Assembly: GCA_949372875.1 (NCBI GenBank)
Contig: CASIAW010000004.1
Coordinates: 1 to 64,000, forward strand
Reading direction: 5' to 3'
From: Candidatus Poseidoniaceae archaeon
GTDB taxonomy: Archaea > Thermoplasmatota > Poseidoniia > Poseidoniales > Poseidoniaceae
DNA: 64,000 nucleotides
Both the position numbers and the translations under genes were made by a program. Positions 35,499 to 43,405 of this stretch are shown in pieces. Numbering within the stretch: position 1 is the stretch's first letter; every line of letters starts with the position of its first letter. The notes beneath the pieces are model-generated. The model worked only from the letters and a program-made list of their open reading frames with translations, had not been told where the DNA came from and made no database searches.

Positions 35499-36797
35499 AT
35501 GCTAGAACGCCGAAAACCTTTGGAGTTGCTTTTCCCCCTAAAAGGGAATGCAAAGTCAAGGGAGGAAGGTTCTGAACAAAAGAGCATGACCACCCTTGAC
35601 CACCTTCGTGCAGGTGTTATGCTCGCTCGTGATGCTGTAAAAGCGGTCAGTTTGACGGCCATGGAAGCACTGCGAGAAGGGGCTACATTCATTGGAATTG
35701 TCGGAGAGACAAATGAACTGGTCGACCCCTTTTCTCACCTTGACGCACCGATTTGGTCCGAGAGACCGCCTCAAGAGTTAACGAAACTCGCTTTCCGCTA
35801 CTGTGAAGAACTCACCATGCGAGAAGCTGGAAACTTCTATCATTCTTTCAAGTATTTACCAGATGAACAACGCCATGCTATGTGTGCAGTCTATGCTTTT
35901 TGTCGAAGAGCCGATGATATCGCTGACGGCGATTGGGCAGACCGATTCCCAGGAAGCATGGGTGAGATGGATCCAGAAGCAGTCGAATACCGAGAACAAC
36001 TCGAGAGCCTCCAAGACCAAGGCACGATACTCGACCATGAGGCATACCTCAACAAAATAACTCAACTTTTCTTCTTCCGTAAAAAACTCTCGACCTGTTA
36101 CTCAGAAGTGTATTCAACAGACCCAGTATTCCTTGCACTAAAGGAAACTGTTGAACGATATTCAATCCCTCGTGAGGTCTTTGATGATTTGATTTCAGGA
36201 ATGGAAGACGATCTTTACAACAACCGTTACAGAAGTTTTGACGAATTATACGTCTACTGCTACCGAGTGGCATCCGTTGTAGGATTAATGTGCATTGAAA
36301 TCTATGGATATGAAGACCCGAGAGCAAAGAAGTTTGCAGAATCATGGGGCATATTCATGCAACTTACCAATGTTTTGCGAGATGTGGGTGAAGATATCGA
36401 ACGAGACCGAGTCTATTTACCCCTCAATGAACTTGAGTCGAACGGAATTGTCGAAAGTGAATTGGATGGAAAGGTTGTTCTTAACAAAAACTGGGAACCA
36501 TACTGCCGAGAATATGCTCAAAGAGCCCGCACTTATCTTGCCGAAGCTCGCCAACTCCTCCCACTTCTTCCTCGCCGAACTCGGTATTCACCTGCTGCAA
36601 TGATTGCATTTTATGATAAAATCCTCAGGCAGATTGAACGCCAACAAGGTGACGTTTTCACCAAGCGAGTGAAGTTAAACAAGATTCAGAAAATCAGTTT
36701 GGCAGCAGCGGTCTATATGCGACATCGATTGCTGCCTGCTTTCCTTGACCCAATTTGGTCTGGACTCGCACGAATTGGAATTCTTCCAGCTGTTTGA
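35499..36797 (+). CDS. crtB: Squalene/phytoene synthase family protein 2 (phytoene synthase-like)
   Basis: Second member of the family in tandem. From ATG 35499, 432 residues, longer than the usual 300-350 because of an extra N-terminal region of about 95 residues before the catalytic domain starts at 'EAGNFYHSFKYLPDEQRHA'. Catalytic motifs: 'AFCRRADDIADGDW' (first DxxxD, about 138) and 'LTNVLRDVGEDIERDRVYLP' (second, about 290), with 'YRVASVVGLMCIEIYGYED' between; these are typical of CrtB-like phytoene synthases. GTG 35472 is an alternative start, preceded by a purine-rich stretch. The N-terminal extension contains no membrane helix. The symbol is tentative. Confidence 0.82.
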   Translation: MLERRKPLELLFPLKGNAKSREEGSEQKSMTTLDHLRAGVMLARDAVKAVSLTAMEALREGATFIGIVGETNELVDPFSHLDAPIWSERPPQELTKLAFRYCEELTMREAGNFYHSFKYLPDEQRHAMCAVYAFCRRADDIADGDWADRFPGSMGEMDPEAVEYREQLESLQDQGTILDHEAYLNKITQLFFFRKKLSTCYSEVYSTDPVFLALKETVERYSIPREVFDDLISGMEDDLYNNRYRSFDELYVYCYRVASVVGLMCIEIYGYEDPRAKKFAESWGIFMQLTNVLRDVGEDIERDRVYLPLNELESNGIVESELDGKVVLNKNWEPYCREYAQRARTYLAEARQLLPLLPRRTRYSPAAMIAFYDKILRQIERQQGDVFTKRVKLNKIQKISLAAAVYMRHRLLPAFLDPIWSGLARIGILPAV

Positions 36798-36798
36798 T

Positions 36799-36987
36799 TC
36801 AAATCGGACAGGTAGAATGTCCCATTAACTTGTAGAAGGGACAGAAACCGAATGCAGATGTCAATACACCCCAACAGCCGACTGCGAGCAGTAATATATC
36901 CCAACTTACGTTGGATGCATAGTCAATTGCGACCATGCTGAAACCTGCAGATACTCTGATAAGACGGTCTGACAAACTTAGATTCAC
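36799..36987 (-). CDS. DUF2892-type small membrane protein, copy 1
   Basis: 62-residue membrane protein of the DUF2892 family (also found fused to rhodanese in YgaP); function not known. 'SDRLIRVSAGFSMVAI', a hydrophobic helix 'DILLLAVGCWGVLTSAFG', then 'CPFYKLMGHSTCPI', the family's typical Cys-Pro-x-Tyr ending. The GTG at 36987 is chosen because the family starts with Asn-x-Gly/Ser-x-x-Asp-Arg; TTG at 36996 would add three residues. A near-identical gene follows upstream on the same strand (copy 2), each with its own TATA-like element. Confidence 0.8.
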   Translation of the reverse strand: MNLSLSDRLIRVSAGFSMVAIDYASNVSWDILLLAVGCWGVLTSAFGFCPFYKLMGHSTCPI

Positions 36988-37024
36988 ACAAATCAACTCT
37001 TACAAATTGAAACTAGGTTGAGTG

Positions 37025-37033
37025 CATATAAAA
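37025..37033 (-). promoter_or_regulatory. Probable archaeal TATA box for DUF2892 copy 1
   Basis: TTTTATATG on the reverse strand, about 38 bases before the GTG start; spacing leaves room for initiation about 25 bases downstream and a leader of some 12 bases. It is conserved in the duplicated copy. Confidence 0.55.
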
Positions 37034-37121
37034 CCCTGTACGACTCGATTCCACAATATTTTGCCACTTTTTGAAGCAATTAGCCCATTGAATGAGACCA
37101 AGCCAGCGTAACCGATAAGAA

Positions 37122-37310
37122 TCAAATTGGGCAGGTTGAGTGCCCCATCAGTTTGTAAAAGGGGCAGTAGCCAAATGCAGAGGTCAAGACTCCCCAGCAA
37201 CCTAGAATCAAAAGCAGAACGTCCCAATTCAAATTTGAAGCATAGTCAATAGCGACCATACCGAAACCTGCTGAAACTCTGATAAGACGATCGGTAACAC
37301 CTAGATTCAC
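37122..37310 (-). CDS. DUF2892-type small membrane protein, copy 2
   Basis: 62-residue homologue of copy 1, differing mainly by conservative changes ('TDRLIRVSAGFGMVAI', 'DVLLLILGCWGVLTSAFG', 'CPFYKLMGHSTCPI'). The whole stretch of gene plus upstream region is duplicated with a period of 323 bases. GTG 37310 is chosen on the same grounds as copy 1 (TTG 37319 alternative). Both copies keep open frames and the CP(F)Y motif, so both look functional. Confidence 0.8.
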   Translation of the reverse strand: MNLGVTDRLIRVSAGFGMVAIDYASNLNWDVLLLILGCWGVLTSAFGYCPFYKLMGHSTCPI

Positions 37311-37349
37311 ATAAATCAACTCTTGAACAAATTGAGTTCAGGTTGAGTG

Positions 37350-37358
37350 CATATAAAG
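37350..37358 (-). promoter_or_regulatory. Probable archaeal TATA box for DUF2892 copy 2
   Basis: CTTTATATG on the reverse strand, 40 bases before the GTG start, in the same sequence context as the element in front of copy 1. Confidence 0.55.
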
Positions 37359-37401
37359 ACCTGTATGATTCGATTCCACAATAATTTGGCCCTTTTTAGG
37401 T

Positions 37402-38577
37402 TCAAACGGTACGTGTGAAGGCTTGAATCCCAGTGATGTAACGGCCGATAATCAAGTTGTGAATGTCATGTGTTCCCTCATAGGTTTTGACAGATTCAAG
37501 ATTTGCCATGTGCCGCATGACTGGATATTCGTCAAGAACGCCATTCGCTCCGTGGATGTCACGAGCGACACGAGCAATTTCCAGAGCAATGTCGACATTG
37601 TTCATCTTGGCAAGTGAGATTTGTTCATTAAACCACGTTCCGTCATCCTTTTTGCGACCCAGGTGGTAAGCGAGAAGTTGACCTTTGGTTATTTCTCGAA
37701 GCATCCAAGCTAACTTATTTTGAACCAGTTGGTATGAAGCGATTGGGTGGTCGAATTGAATTCGGGACAGAGCATATGTCTTCGCGCTGTGGAAACAAGA
37801 CATGGCAGCACCTAAAGCACCCCAAGAGATACCAAATCGTGCGTTGTTGAGGCACGAAAATGGGCCTTTCAATCCTTTCACATTTGGCAACATTCTGTCC
37901 TTAGGTATTTTGCAATCCTGGAAAACAAGTTCGCTTGTGACTGAGGCTTTCAGAGAGTGCTTTCCTTTCATCTCTGGTGCAGTAAATCCTTCATCATCCT
38001 TTTCGACGATAAAACCACGAATGACGCCGTCGAGTTTTGCCCAAACAATCGCTACATCAGCAATTGTACCGTTTGTGATCCACATTTTTGCTCCGTTGAG
38101 TAAGTAATGGTCGCCTTTGTCTTCTGCTTTGGTAATCATGTCACCAGGGTTGGAACCGTAATCCGGTTCAGTTAACCCAAAGCATCCAATCCATTCACCA
38201 GAAGTCATCTTTGGCAAGTAAAGGTTCTTTTGTTCTTCTGTTCCAAATTCCCAAATTGGATACATAGCGAGTGAACCTTGGACAGATGCAAATGAGCGAA
38301 GACCAGAGTCTCCACGCTCGAGTTCTTGACAAATTAATCCATAGGCGACATACGAGAGTCCGGGACATCCATAGCCCTTCAACGGAGCGCCGAGAACCCC
38401 CATTTCACCGAGTGCTACACGCCATTCATCCAAGAAAATACCTTCAGCACATGCATGTTCGATTTTTGGAAGAACTTCTTCATCTACCCAGTCACGAACC
38501 ATGTCGCGAATCATGATTTCTTCTTCTGTCAGTAGGCTTTCAATATCGTAGAAATCGACTCCTTCGTAAGGTTCCAT
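37402..38577 (-). CDS. gcdH: Glutaryl-CoA dehydrogenase (acyl-CoA dehydrogenase family)
   Basis: FAD enzyme that oxidises and decarboxylates glutaryl-CoA to crotonyl-CoA in lysine/tryptophan breakdown, passing electrons to ETF. 391 residues, standard length. Seen: 'GCFGLTEPDYGSNPGDMITK' (substrate/FAD-binding), 'WITNGTIADVAIVWAK', 'GLKGPFSCLNNARFGISWG', the flavin-binding 'QFDHPIASYQLVQNKLA', and the catalytic-base region 'SVKTYEGTHDIHNLIIG' followed by 'RYITGIQAF', which is characteristic of glutaryl-CoA dehydrogenases within the family. ATG 38577. EtfBA, the likely electron acceptor, is encoded 4-7 kb away in the same window. Another short-chain acyl-CoA as substrate cannot be excluded. Confidence 0.9.
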   Translation of the reverse strand: MEPYEGVDFYDIESLLTEEEIMIRDMVRDWVDEEVLPKIEHACAEGIFLDEWRVALGEMGVLGAPLKGYGCPGLSYVAYGLICQELERGDSGLRSFASVQGSLAMYPIWEFGTEEQKNLYLPKMTSGEWIGCFGLTEPDYGSNPGDMITKAEDKGDHYLLNGAKMWITNGTIADVAIVWAKLDGVIRGFIVEKDDEGFTAPEMKGKHSLKASVTSELVFQDCKIPKDRMLPNVKGLKGPFSCLNNARFGISWGALGAAMSCFHSAKTYALSRIQFDHPIASYQLVQNKLAWMLREITKGQLLAYHLGRKKDDGTWFNEQISLAKMNNVDIALEIARVARDIHGANGVLDEYPVMRHMANLESVKTYEGTHDIHNLIIGRYITGIQAFTRTV

Positions 38578-38647
38578 ACTATCCTCTCATGACTGGGTCT
38601 ACTAGGTGCTTCAAGAACCTAACCCTCTCAACATTAGAGGAAAGCGT

Positions 38648-39823
38648 TCATTTTTTATCCAACCCACGAATCTGGAGATACTTTCTTTGAAGATAGGGGC
38701 TGTTCATGTAAATCAGTCCTAAGACCACACCAGGAACCGATACAGTAACAGCCGCCATGACAATGAACGACATGAGGTCCATTTCCACAACATCGCTGAG
38801 TGTGGTAAAAGAGACTATGTTACCGTATGATGTGATGATAAATCCTTCTTGATGGGCATTTTCCCAAACGACCTCAATAGAACGGCCAGCTACCACGGAA
38901 TCCCAATCCATAGCATCTTGAGCTACAATTTGGGCAAAGGCTTCTGAAATCAATGGTTGTTGGCGTATGGTTGAAAATGGCGCCATATGAATCAACGAAG
39001 TTCCATCATGCCCTCGTGAGACTCCGGTAAAATCACCTTCAAGCTGTGAAAGTTGCATCATCTGCCTCAACGTAGACTTGCTTGGGTCGACCATATCCAG
39101 TCGTATTGCTTGGGTTTTCAAACCACTTGCAAATCCGACGCATTCGTTCAAAGTTGGGTCCGCACAATCGACACCAATCCAAGTATCTCCACCGGTCCCG
39201 GAGAGGAATGTCAGTTGATGATTTGTTGAAAGTACTGCCATTCCATCGCCGAGAGTAGTGACCACGCAGACGTTTTGGTTTCGGTGACAGGCTATGTCGC
39301 TAATTGCCGAGTTTAGCGTATCTTCAATCGCCTCCATACCGGAACCTTCTGAGAACTTCCAAAGGCTACCGTCGGATGCCCCGAAGTAAGCATAATCTCC
39401 CGCAGGTCGCCATGCAACTGCTGTTAACTCAAGACCCATCAAGGCGCCAGATCCGTTTACAGTCGTAATAGCATGATTCTCAGCAGTGTACCGTAGAGCA
39501 ACACCTGTATCTCCGGCAATCAATGCGGTTTCACCACGTGGATGCCAAGAGACATCATAGAGCGAGGCGCTTCGAGCCGTATTCAACTCGATATCTCGGC
39601 TGCGGTCTTCTGCATGGAAGGCTGAGATAAGATGTGCATATCCATCTTCACCAATCAATAAAACCGAAAGTCCGTTTGGGGATACTGCTCCAGCGTTAAG
39701 TCCGATATCAGAATCGCCAAGAGTGTCCACCAACTCCAACTGAAGAAGTGACTCAGGCTCTGCAGGGACACTTGGCAAGAGCAATATGAGTAGGCATACG
39801 CCGATGAAAAAGTGCCCTCGCAT
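38648..39823 (-). CDS. Secreted/membrane-anchored beta-propeller protein
   Basis: 391 residues, not recognised by family name. The ATG at 39823 begins a clear signal peptide ('MRGHFFIGVCLLILLLPSVP'). The body is a series of WD40/YVTN-like blades, for example 'YDVSWHPRGETALIAGDTGV' and 'LTAVAWRPAGDYAYFGASDG', both containing the 'W-P-G-x-A-L-I-G' style turn. A C-terminal hydrophobic helix ('FIVMAAVTVSVPGVVLGLIY') and a basic tail anchor it with the propeller outside. Four cysteines in the middle could form extracytoplasmic disulfides. It resembles in plan the proteins at 59973 and, without the signal, 45145. It lies 70 bases upstream of gcdH on the same strand (same direction). Confidence 0.72.
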   Translation of the reverse strand: MRGHFFIGVCLLILLLPSVPAEPESLLQLELVDTLGDSDIGLNAGAVSPNGLSVLLIGEDGYAHLISAFHAEDRSRDIELNTARSASLYDVSWHPRGETALIAGDTGVALRYTAENHAITTVNGSGALMGLELTAVAWRPAGDYAYFGASDGSLWKFSEGSGMEAIEDTLNSAISDIACHRNQNVCVVTTLGDGMAVLSTNHQLTFLSGTGGDTWIGVDCADPTLNECVGFASGLKTQAIRLDMVDPSKSTLRQMMQLSQLEGDFTGVSRGHDGTSLIHMAPFSTIRQQPLISEAFAQIVAQDAMDWDSVVAGRSIEVVWENAHQEGFIITSYGNIVSFTTLSDVVEMDLMSFIVMAAVTVSVPGVVLGLIYMNSPYLQRKYLQIRGLDKK

Positions 39824-39929
39824 GATTTGCCCAAAGCCAACTACAAAAAAACACCTTCTACACATATGATGTAGTTTTCTCGTTCCTCTCAACGGTGAGC
39901 CTTATGGCAAAGAGACTCTTCGCCGATGC

Positions 39930-40454
39930 ATGGAGCGATTCGCAGTTAAGCGCGGTTTAGAGAAAAACATTGGTGGGAATGCAGGTCTTGCACGTATTGC
40001 AACCACATATTTTGATGATATTCAGGTGAATGCAGAAGGTGTATTCACAGGCTCATTCGCCATCCTAACTAACATCACGGGGCATTTTGGCTCTGATGGT
40101 AAACTCGTTGTCGATGTTGAGCAGATGAAAGGTGAAGACCTCAATGCGTTCCTCTCTTCAGATGGCGGTCGTGAAAAGGCACTGGACTCTCGTAAGAAAT
40201 GGTCGTCTTTCCTCGATGAAGTCACAGGATACTCTCCAAAACAACGTGGCGATAAAGCAAAAGAAGATGCAAAGAAATTTTCAAAAGCAAAATCAGCCAT
40301 TAAAATGGCACACAAAATGATGGAAATGAGCAAGAGCATTGACCAAGAAACAATCGATACTGCAAATGCTATGATCGCTGAACTCCAAGGTATGATTGAC
40401 TCTGGAACTCCCCCTTCAGAAGGTAAAGTCAAGAAACTTAACGATTTAATTTGA
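39930..40454 (+). CDS. Conserved archaeal-looking protein of unknown function
   Basis: 174 residues. The N-terminal half ('MERFAVKRGLEKNIGG' ... 'EGVFTGSFAILTNITGHF') is a small alpha/beta domain that reminds me of archaeal DUF5611-type proteins (Lys-Arg-Gly start), though I am not certain. The C-terminal half is lysine-rich and helical ('KAKEDAKKFSKAKSAIKMAH') and ends with a predicted coiled coil and 'PPSEGKVKKLNDLI'. No membrane segment or cysteines. It is followed immediately by tyrS (15 bases from stop to the ATG at 40469), so the two are probably one operon. Confidence 0.6.
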   Translation: MERFAVKRGLEKNIGGNAGLARIATTYFDDIQVNAEGVFTGSFAILTNITGHFGSDGKLVVDVEQMKGEDLNAFLSSDGGREKALDSRKKWSSFLDEVTGYSPKQRGDKAKEDAKKFSKAKSAIKMAHKMMEMSKSIDQETIDTANAMIAELQGMIDSGTPPSEGKVKKLNDLI

Positions 40455-40468
40455 AAGAAAGTGGTATC

Positions 40469-41614
40469 ATGGGCATCGATTCATCTCTCGAATCCTTTGT
40501 CGAAGACAATCCCCGCATACTCGAATTAAGTGAACATGAACAACACCGCCTTGCCCTCATGGTCGGGCATGTTGAAGAAACCGTTGGGATTGAGCATTTA
40601 GTTAACTGCTTAGCCGATAAAACCAGCATGGCTGGCGATGGCGTGATTCGATGTTATGTTGGCTTTGAACCATCTGGAAAAGCCCATATCGGTTGGAAAG
40701 TTCTCTCCTTACAACTTCGACGAATGCTTGAAGCAGATGCAAATGTCCTCATCTTTTTGGCCGACTGGCACGCTTGGGTCAATGACAAATTCAATGGAGT
40801 TATGGAAGACATCCAAACTACCGCCACCTACATGGAAGAAACATTCCGTGCTCTTCTTGGTCATCCTGAAGAAGGAAATGGTCCTGGTCAACTTCGTTTT
40901 ATTTGGGCTTCTGAAATAATGAACTCTGGTGACTACTGGGCACGTGTTCTACGTTGCTCTAAAGGTGCAACGCTGGCTAAAGTGCGCAAAACGTTCACGA
41001 TTATGGGCAGGGATGAGGCTTCTTCAGACCATGACCTTTCCAAATTCTATTACCCCGCAATGCAAGCCAGCGATATCTTTGAAATGAACATCGATATTGC
41101 TCTTGGCGGAATGGACCAACGCAAGGCTCACATGTTCATGCGAGATGTTGCCACCCGTTGGAATTGGAAGAAGCCAACCTGTTTACACACGCCTATTCTG
41201 TCATCACTCAAAGCCTCTGGAGTGCGTATGGAAAGTTTTGACCATAAGATGAGTAAATCCGACCCATCAGGTGCTATTTTGCTCCACGATGAAGTAAAAG
41301 CTCTTCGCAAAAAAATGCAGAAACACGCCTACCTTGACCCAGTAGATCCTCATTCTCCCGTCTATGAACTCGCCGAGCATGTCGTTTTACCAGAATGGGG
41401 TGAAATTATAGTCACGCCAAATCCTAAGTTTGGTGAGCCCTCTACTTGGACGGATTTAGAAGCGTTCAAGGCCGCCGTCACCGATGGAACTCTTCACCCA
41501 CTTGATGCCAAACTCGGTGTTGCGGATGGAATTAGCAAAGGCTTGCAAAGCGTTGCTGAATATTTTGGAAAACACCCGGAAACACTTGATGCAGTTACCT
41601 CACTTCGAAAGTGA
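40469..41614 (+). CDS. tyrS: Tyrosyl-tRNA synthetase
   Basis: Class I synthetase that charges tRNA-Tyr. 381 residues, archaeal/eukaryotic type. N-terminal helical part, then the tyrosine-binding strand 'IRCYVGFEPSGKAHIGW' with the HIGH-like 'AHIGW' (about 75), 'VLIFLADWHAWVNDKFNG', 'YYPAMQASDIFEMNIDIALG' with 'GMDQRKAHMFMRDVA', and the KMSKS loop 'HKMSKSDPSGAILLHD' (about 257). A short C-terminal helical region follows. ATG 40469 has GTGGT upstream; TTG 40451 in the preceding gene's end is less likely. Convergent with the MCM-like gene with 11 bases between stops. Confidence 0.95.
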   Translation: MGIDSSLESFVEDNPRILELSEHEQHRLALMVGHVEETVGIEHLVNCLADKTSMAGDGVIRCYVGFEPSGKAHIGWKVLSLQLRRMLEADANVLIFLADWHAWVNDKFNGVMEDIQTTATYMEETFRALLGHPEEGNGPGQLRFIWASEIMNSGDYWARVLRCSKGATLAKVRKTFTIMGRDEASSDHDLSKFYYPAMQASDIFEMNIDIALGGMDQRKAHMFMRDVATRWNWKKPTCLHTPILSSLKASGVRMESFDHKMSKSDPSGAILLHDEVKALRKKMQKHAYLDPVDPHSPVYELAEHVVLPEWGEIIVTPNPKFGEPSTWTDLEAFKAAVTDGTLHPLDAKLGVADGISKGLQSVAEYFGKHPETLDAVTSLRK

Positions 41615-41625
41615 GTGATAAGCAC

Positions 41626-42480
41626 TTACTCATCTTCGGTATAATCCGAGAACCCTTCTTCGACACTGTGCGCTTTGAGGAAAATCATACGACGAGTGTC
41701 TCGAATAAAATCTCGGTTAATCAAAGGGTCAACTGCAACAACAGCATTAATCGTCAGGCAATCTCCTTTTGAGAATTGTCCAACGTATTCATCGAAAACA
41801 ACCACTTGGAAGTGCTCTCCGGAATCATCTATCCCACTCGCAAGCATTTGTGGAGAAATAACTTGGAGATATTGAATATCCTCATAGTAACATTCCTCTG
41901 CGAGGAGGGATACATCGTCAGGATCTTTGTGATATGTCTTGGGTTTTTTGGATTTCATATCCGCTATGATGACATCTAAGCAGGTTTGACAATATTTCAC
42001 TTTTTCACGAGGTCGTGCCAATCGCTCATTCACAATCCATTTCGATTCACAATCGTTACATTGGTGAACACTGGTTTTGAGCCAACCAATAATCGGGCTA
42101 GCAGAAGTTACGATGGCATCAAAGGAAAGCAACCGCGTTCTGTCCCTCATTCTTAGATCACTCATCTCATAGATTCTATTATCGGGGAGATTGACCACTC
42201 GAATTACTGGGCGTGTTGTCATGTTCCTATCGGAATATTGTTCCAAAAGAACTTGATTTCCGATCGAAAGAGTAGCTTCCATGTTTTCAGTGAATTTGGT
42301 CTGAAGGTCTTCATAATCTGCCAAGTGATCCCACTCGACTTCAAAACCAAAAACGGAGTCATCTTTTCCCGGGCAGGTGTCAATGTCGTTTTTGTAGGTT
42401 GCACTCTCAAACAAAAGCCTCCATGAGGCGAGTGTCTCTTGGTCTTCTGCTGGTGGTTCAGTTGGAGATTTTCGTTTCAT
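41626..42480 (-). CDS. Orphan MCM N-terminal-domain protein (no ATPase domain)
   Basis: 284 residues that align in layout with the N-terminal third of the MCM replicative helicase and then stop. Seen: helical domain A (about 15-95), 'VIRVVNLPDNRIYEMSDLRM' + 'RDRTRLLSFDAIVTSASP', matching MCM's 'R-NLP...lR....g.iv.i.GiVtr.S', a zinc motif 'CNDCESKW...KYCQTC' (C-x2-C...C-x2-C, about 145-172), and the OB-fold end 'DIQYLQVISPQMLASG' ... 'YVGQFSKGDCLTINAVVAVD', the MCM-like 'PGDrV.v.G'. The AAA+ module (Walker A/B, Arg finger) is absent; the protein ends in an acidic tail. It may bind ssDNA or modulate the MCM ring. It could not be a truncated pseudogene piece of a local mcm, since no ATPase part lies downstream. 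Confidence 0.72.
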   Translation of the reverse strand: MKRKSPTEPPAEDQETLASWRLLFESATYKNDIDTCPGKDDSVFGFEVEWDHLADYEDLQTKFTENMEATLSIGNQVLLEQYSDRNMTTRPVIRVVNLPDNRIYEMSDLRMRDRTRLLSFDAIVTSASPIIGWLKTSVHQCNDCESKWIVNERLARPREKVKYCQTCLDVIIADMKSKKPKTYHKDPDDVSLLAEECYYEDIQYLQVISPQMLASGIDDSGEHFQVVVFDEYVGQFSKGDCLTINAVVAVDPLINRDFIRDTRRMIFLKAHSVEEGFSDYTEDE

Positions 42481-42656
42481 GGATTCTATCGGCGAAGCGT
42501 GACGGTTAAGAAAGGTTTTGATGTGTAATCAGTTACTTACTAGCCCTTTAGACATACAAGTTCCAAAGGACTGGGATGAAAAAACCAGCAGACGAAGTGC
42601 AAACGTTCATCAATCTCTTTGAGTTGGTCGAAGTATTCCTCTGGAGTGTCTCTACC

Positions 42657-43394
42657 ATGGCCAACATAATTGTCCTCGTTAAACAAGTGCCTGATACCAA
42701 TGCTCGCATCGTTCTCTCTGGAGATCGTGTCGACCTTTCTGCCGTTAAGAAAGTCATGAGCCCGTATGACGAATTTGCTGTTGAAACTGCACTCCAACAC
42801 CGAGAAGCAAGCGGTGGAGAAGTCACAGCAGTCACTGTTGGAGGCGCTGGAGCAGACAAAGTTCTCAAAGATGCAAAGGCCATCGGTGTTGACAAGATTG
42901 TCCGTATCGATTGTGATTCATCACTTGACTCCAATGCTCTACAGTCAATACTCGCATCTGTTGTTTCAAGCCTTGGTGCTGAAGTCGTCTACTGCGGAAA
43001 GTCGGCTGCTGACACGGGTGCAGGTTCAACAGGCCCCGGATTAGCTGAGCGCCTTGGTTGGGCATCTGTATCCCACACCACAAGTGTTGCCTTTGGCGAC
43101 CAACTCTCAGTAGTCACACCTGCATCAGGTGGTAATGCCCGAGTTACCGTCCCTCTTCCTGCAGTCATCTCGTGTGACAAGGGTGACATCAAGGTTCGAA
43201 AGCCCAATGTAAAGGGAATCATGCAAGCAAAGAAGGCACAAGTCGATGTCCACGCAGTTGATGCCCCTGCATCGACTGTATCCATTGTATCCCACAGTAT
43301 GCCACCTGCAAAACCTGCAGGAAAATCCTACCAAGGCGGCGAAGCAGCTGCTGAAGTCGCACAACTCCTCCGTGATGAGGCAAATGTAATTTGA
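42657..43394 (+). CDS. etfB: Electron transfer flavoprotein beta subunit
   Basis: Beta subunit of the ETF that collects electrons from acyl-CoA dehydrogenases and hands them to the quinone pool. 245 residues. The start 'MANIIVLVKQVPDTNARIVL' is typical, as are 'MSPYDEFAVETALQHREASG', 'VTVGGAGADKVLKDAKAIG' (AMP site) and 'AAETGAGSTGP'-like 'AADTGAGSTGPGLAERLGWA'. The ATG at 42657 is chosen over an in-frame ATG at 42576 that gives an unconserved 27-residue leader. EtfA follows after 11 bases. It would accept electrons from the glutaryl-CoA dehydrogenase at 37402-38577. Confidence 0.96.
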   Translation: MANIIVLVKQVPDTNARIVLSGDRVDLSAVKKVMSPYDEFAVETALQHREASGGEVTAVTVGGAGADKVLKDAKAIGVDKIVRIDCDSSLDSNALQSILASVVSSLGAEVVYCGKSAADTGAGSTGPGLAERLGWASVSHTTSVAFGDQLSVVTPASGGNARVTVPLPAVISCDKGDIKVRKPNVKGIMQAKKAQVDVHAVDAPASTVSIVSHSMPPAKPAGKSYQGGEAAAEVAQLLRDEANVI

Positions 43395-43405
43395 GGTGAA
43401 TAAAA

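Larger units (their letters stand above)
36799..37400. repeat. Tandem duplication (323-bp period) of a DUF2892 gene with its promoter
   Basis: The gene at 36799 and the gene at 37122 and their upstream regions align at an offset of 323-325 bases. Example: AGGTTGAGTGCATATAAA occurs in both (37015 and 37340), followed by CCTGTA(C/T)GA(C/T)TCGATTCCACAAT in each. Differences are scattered substitutions and small indels, so the duplication is not recent. Confidence 0.85.
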
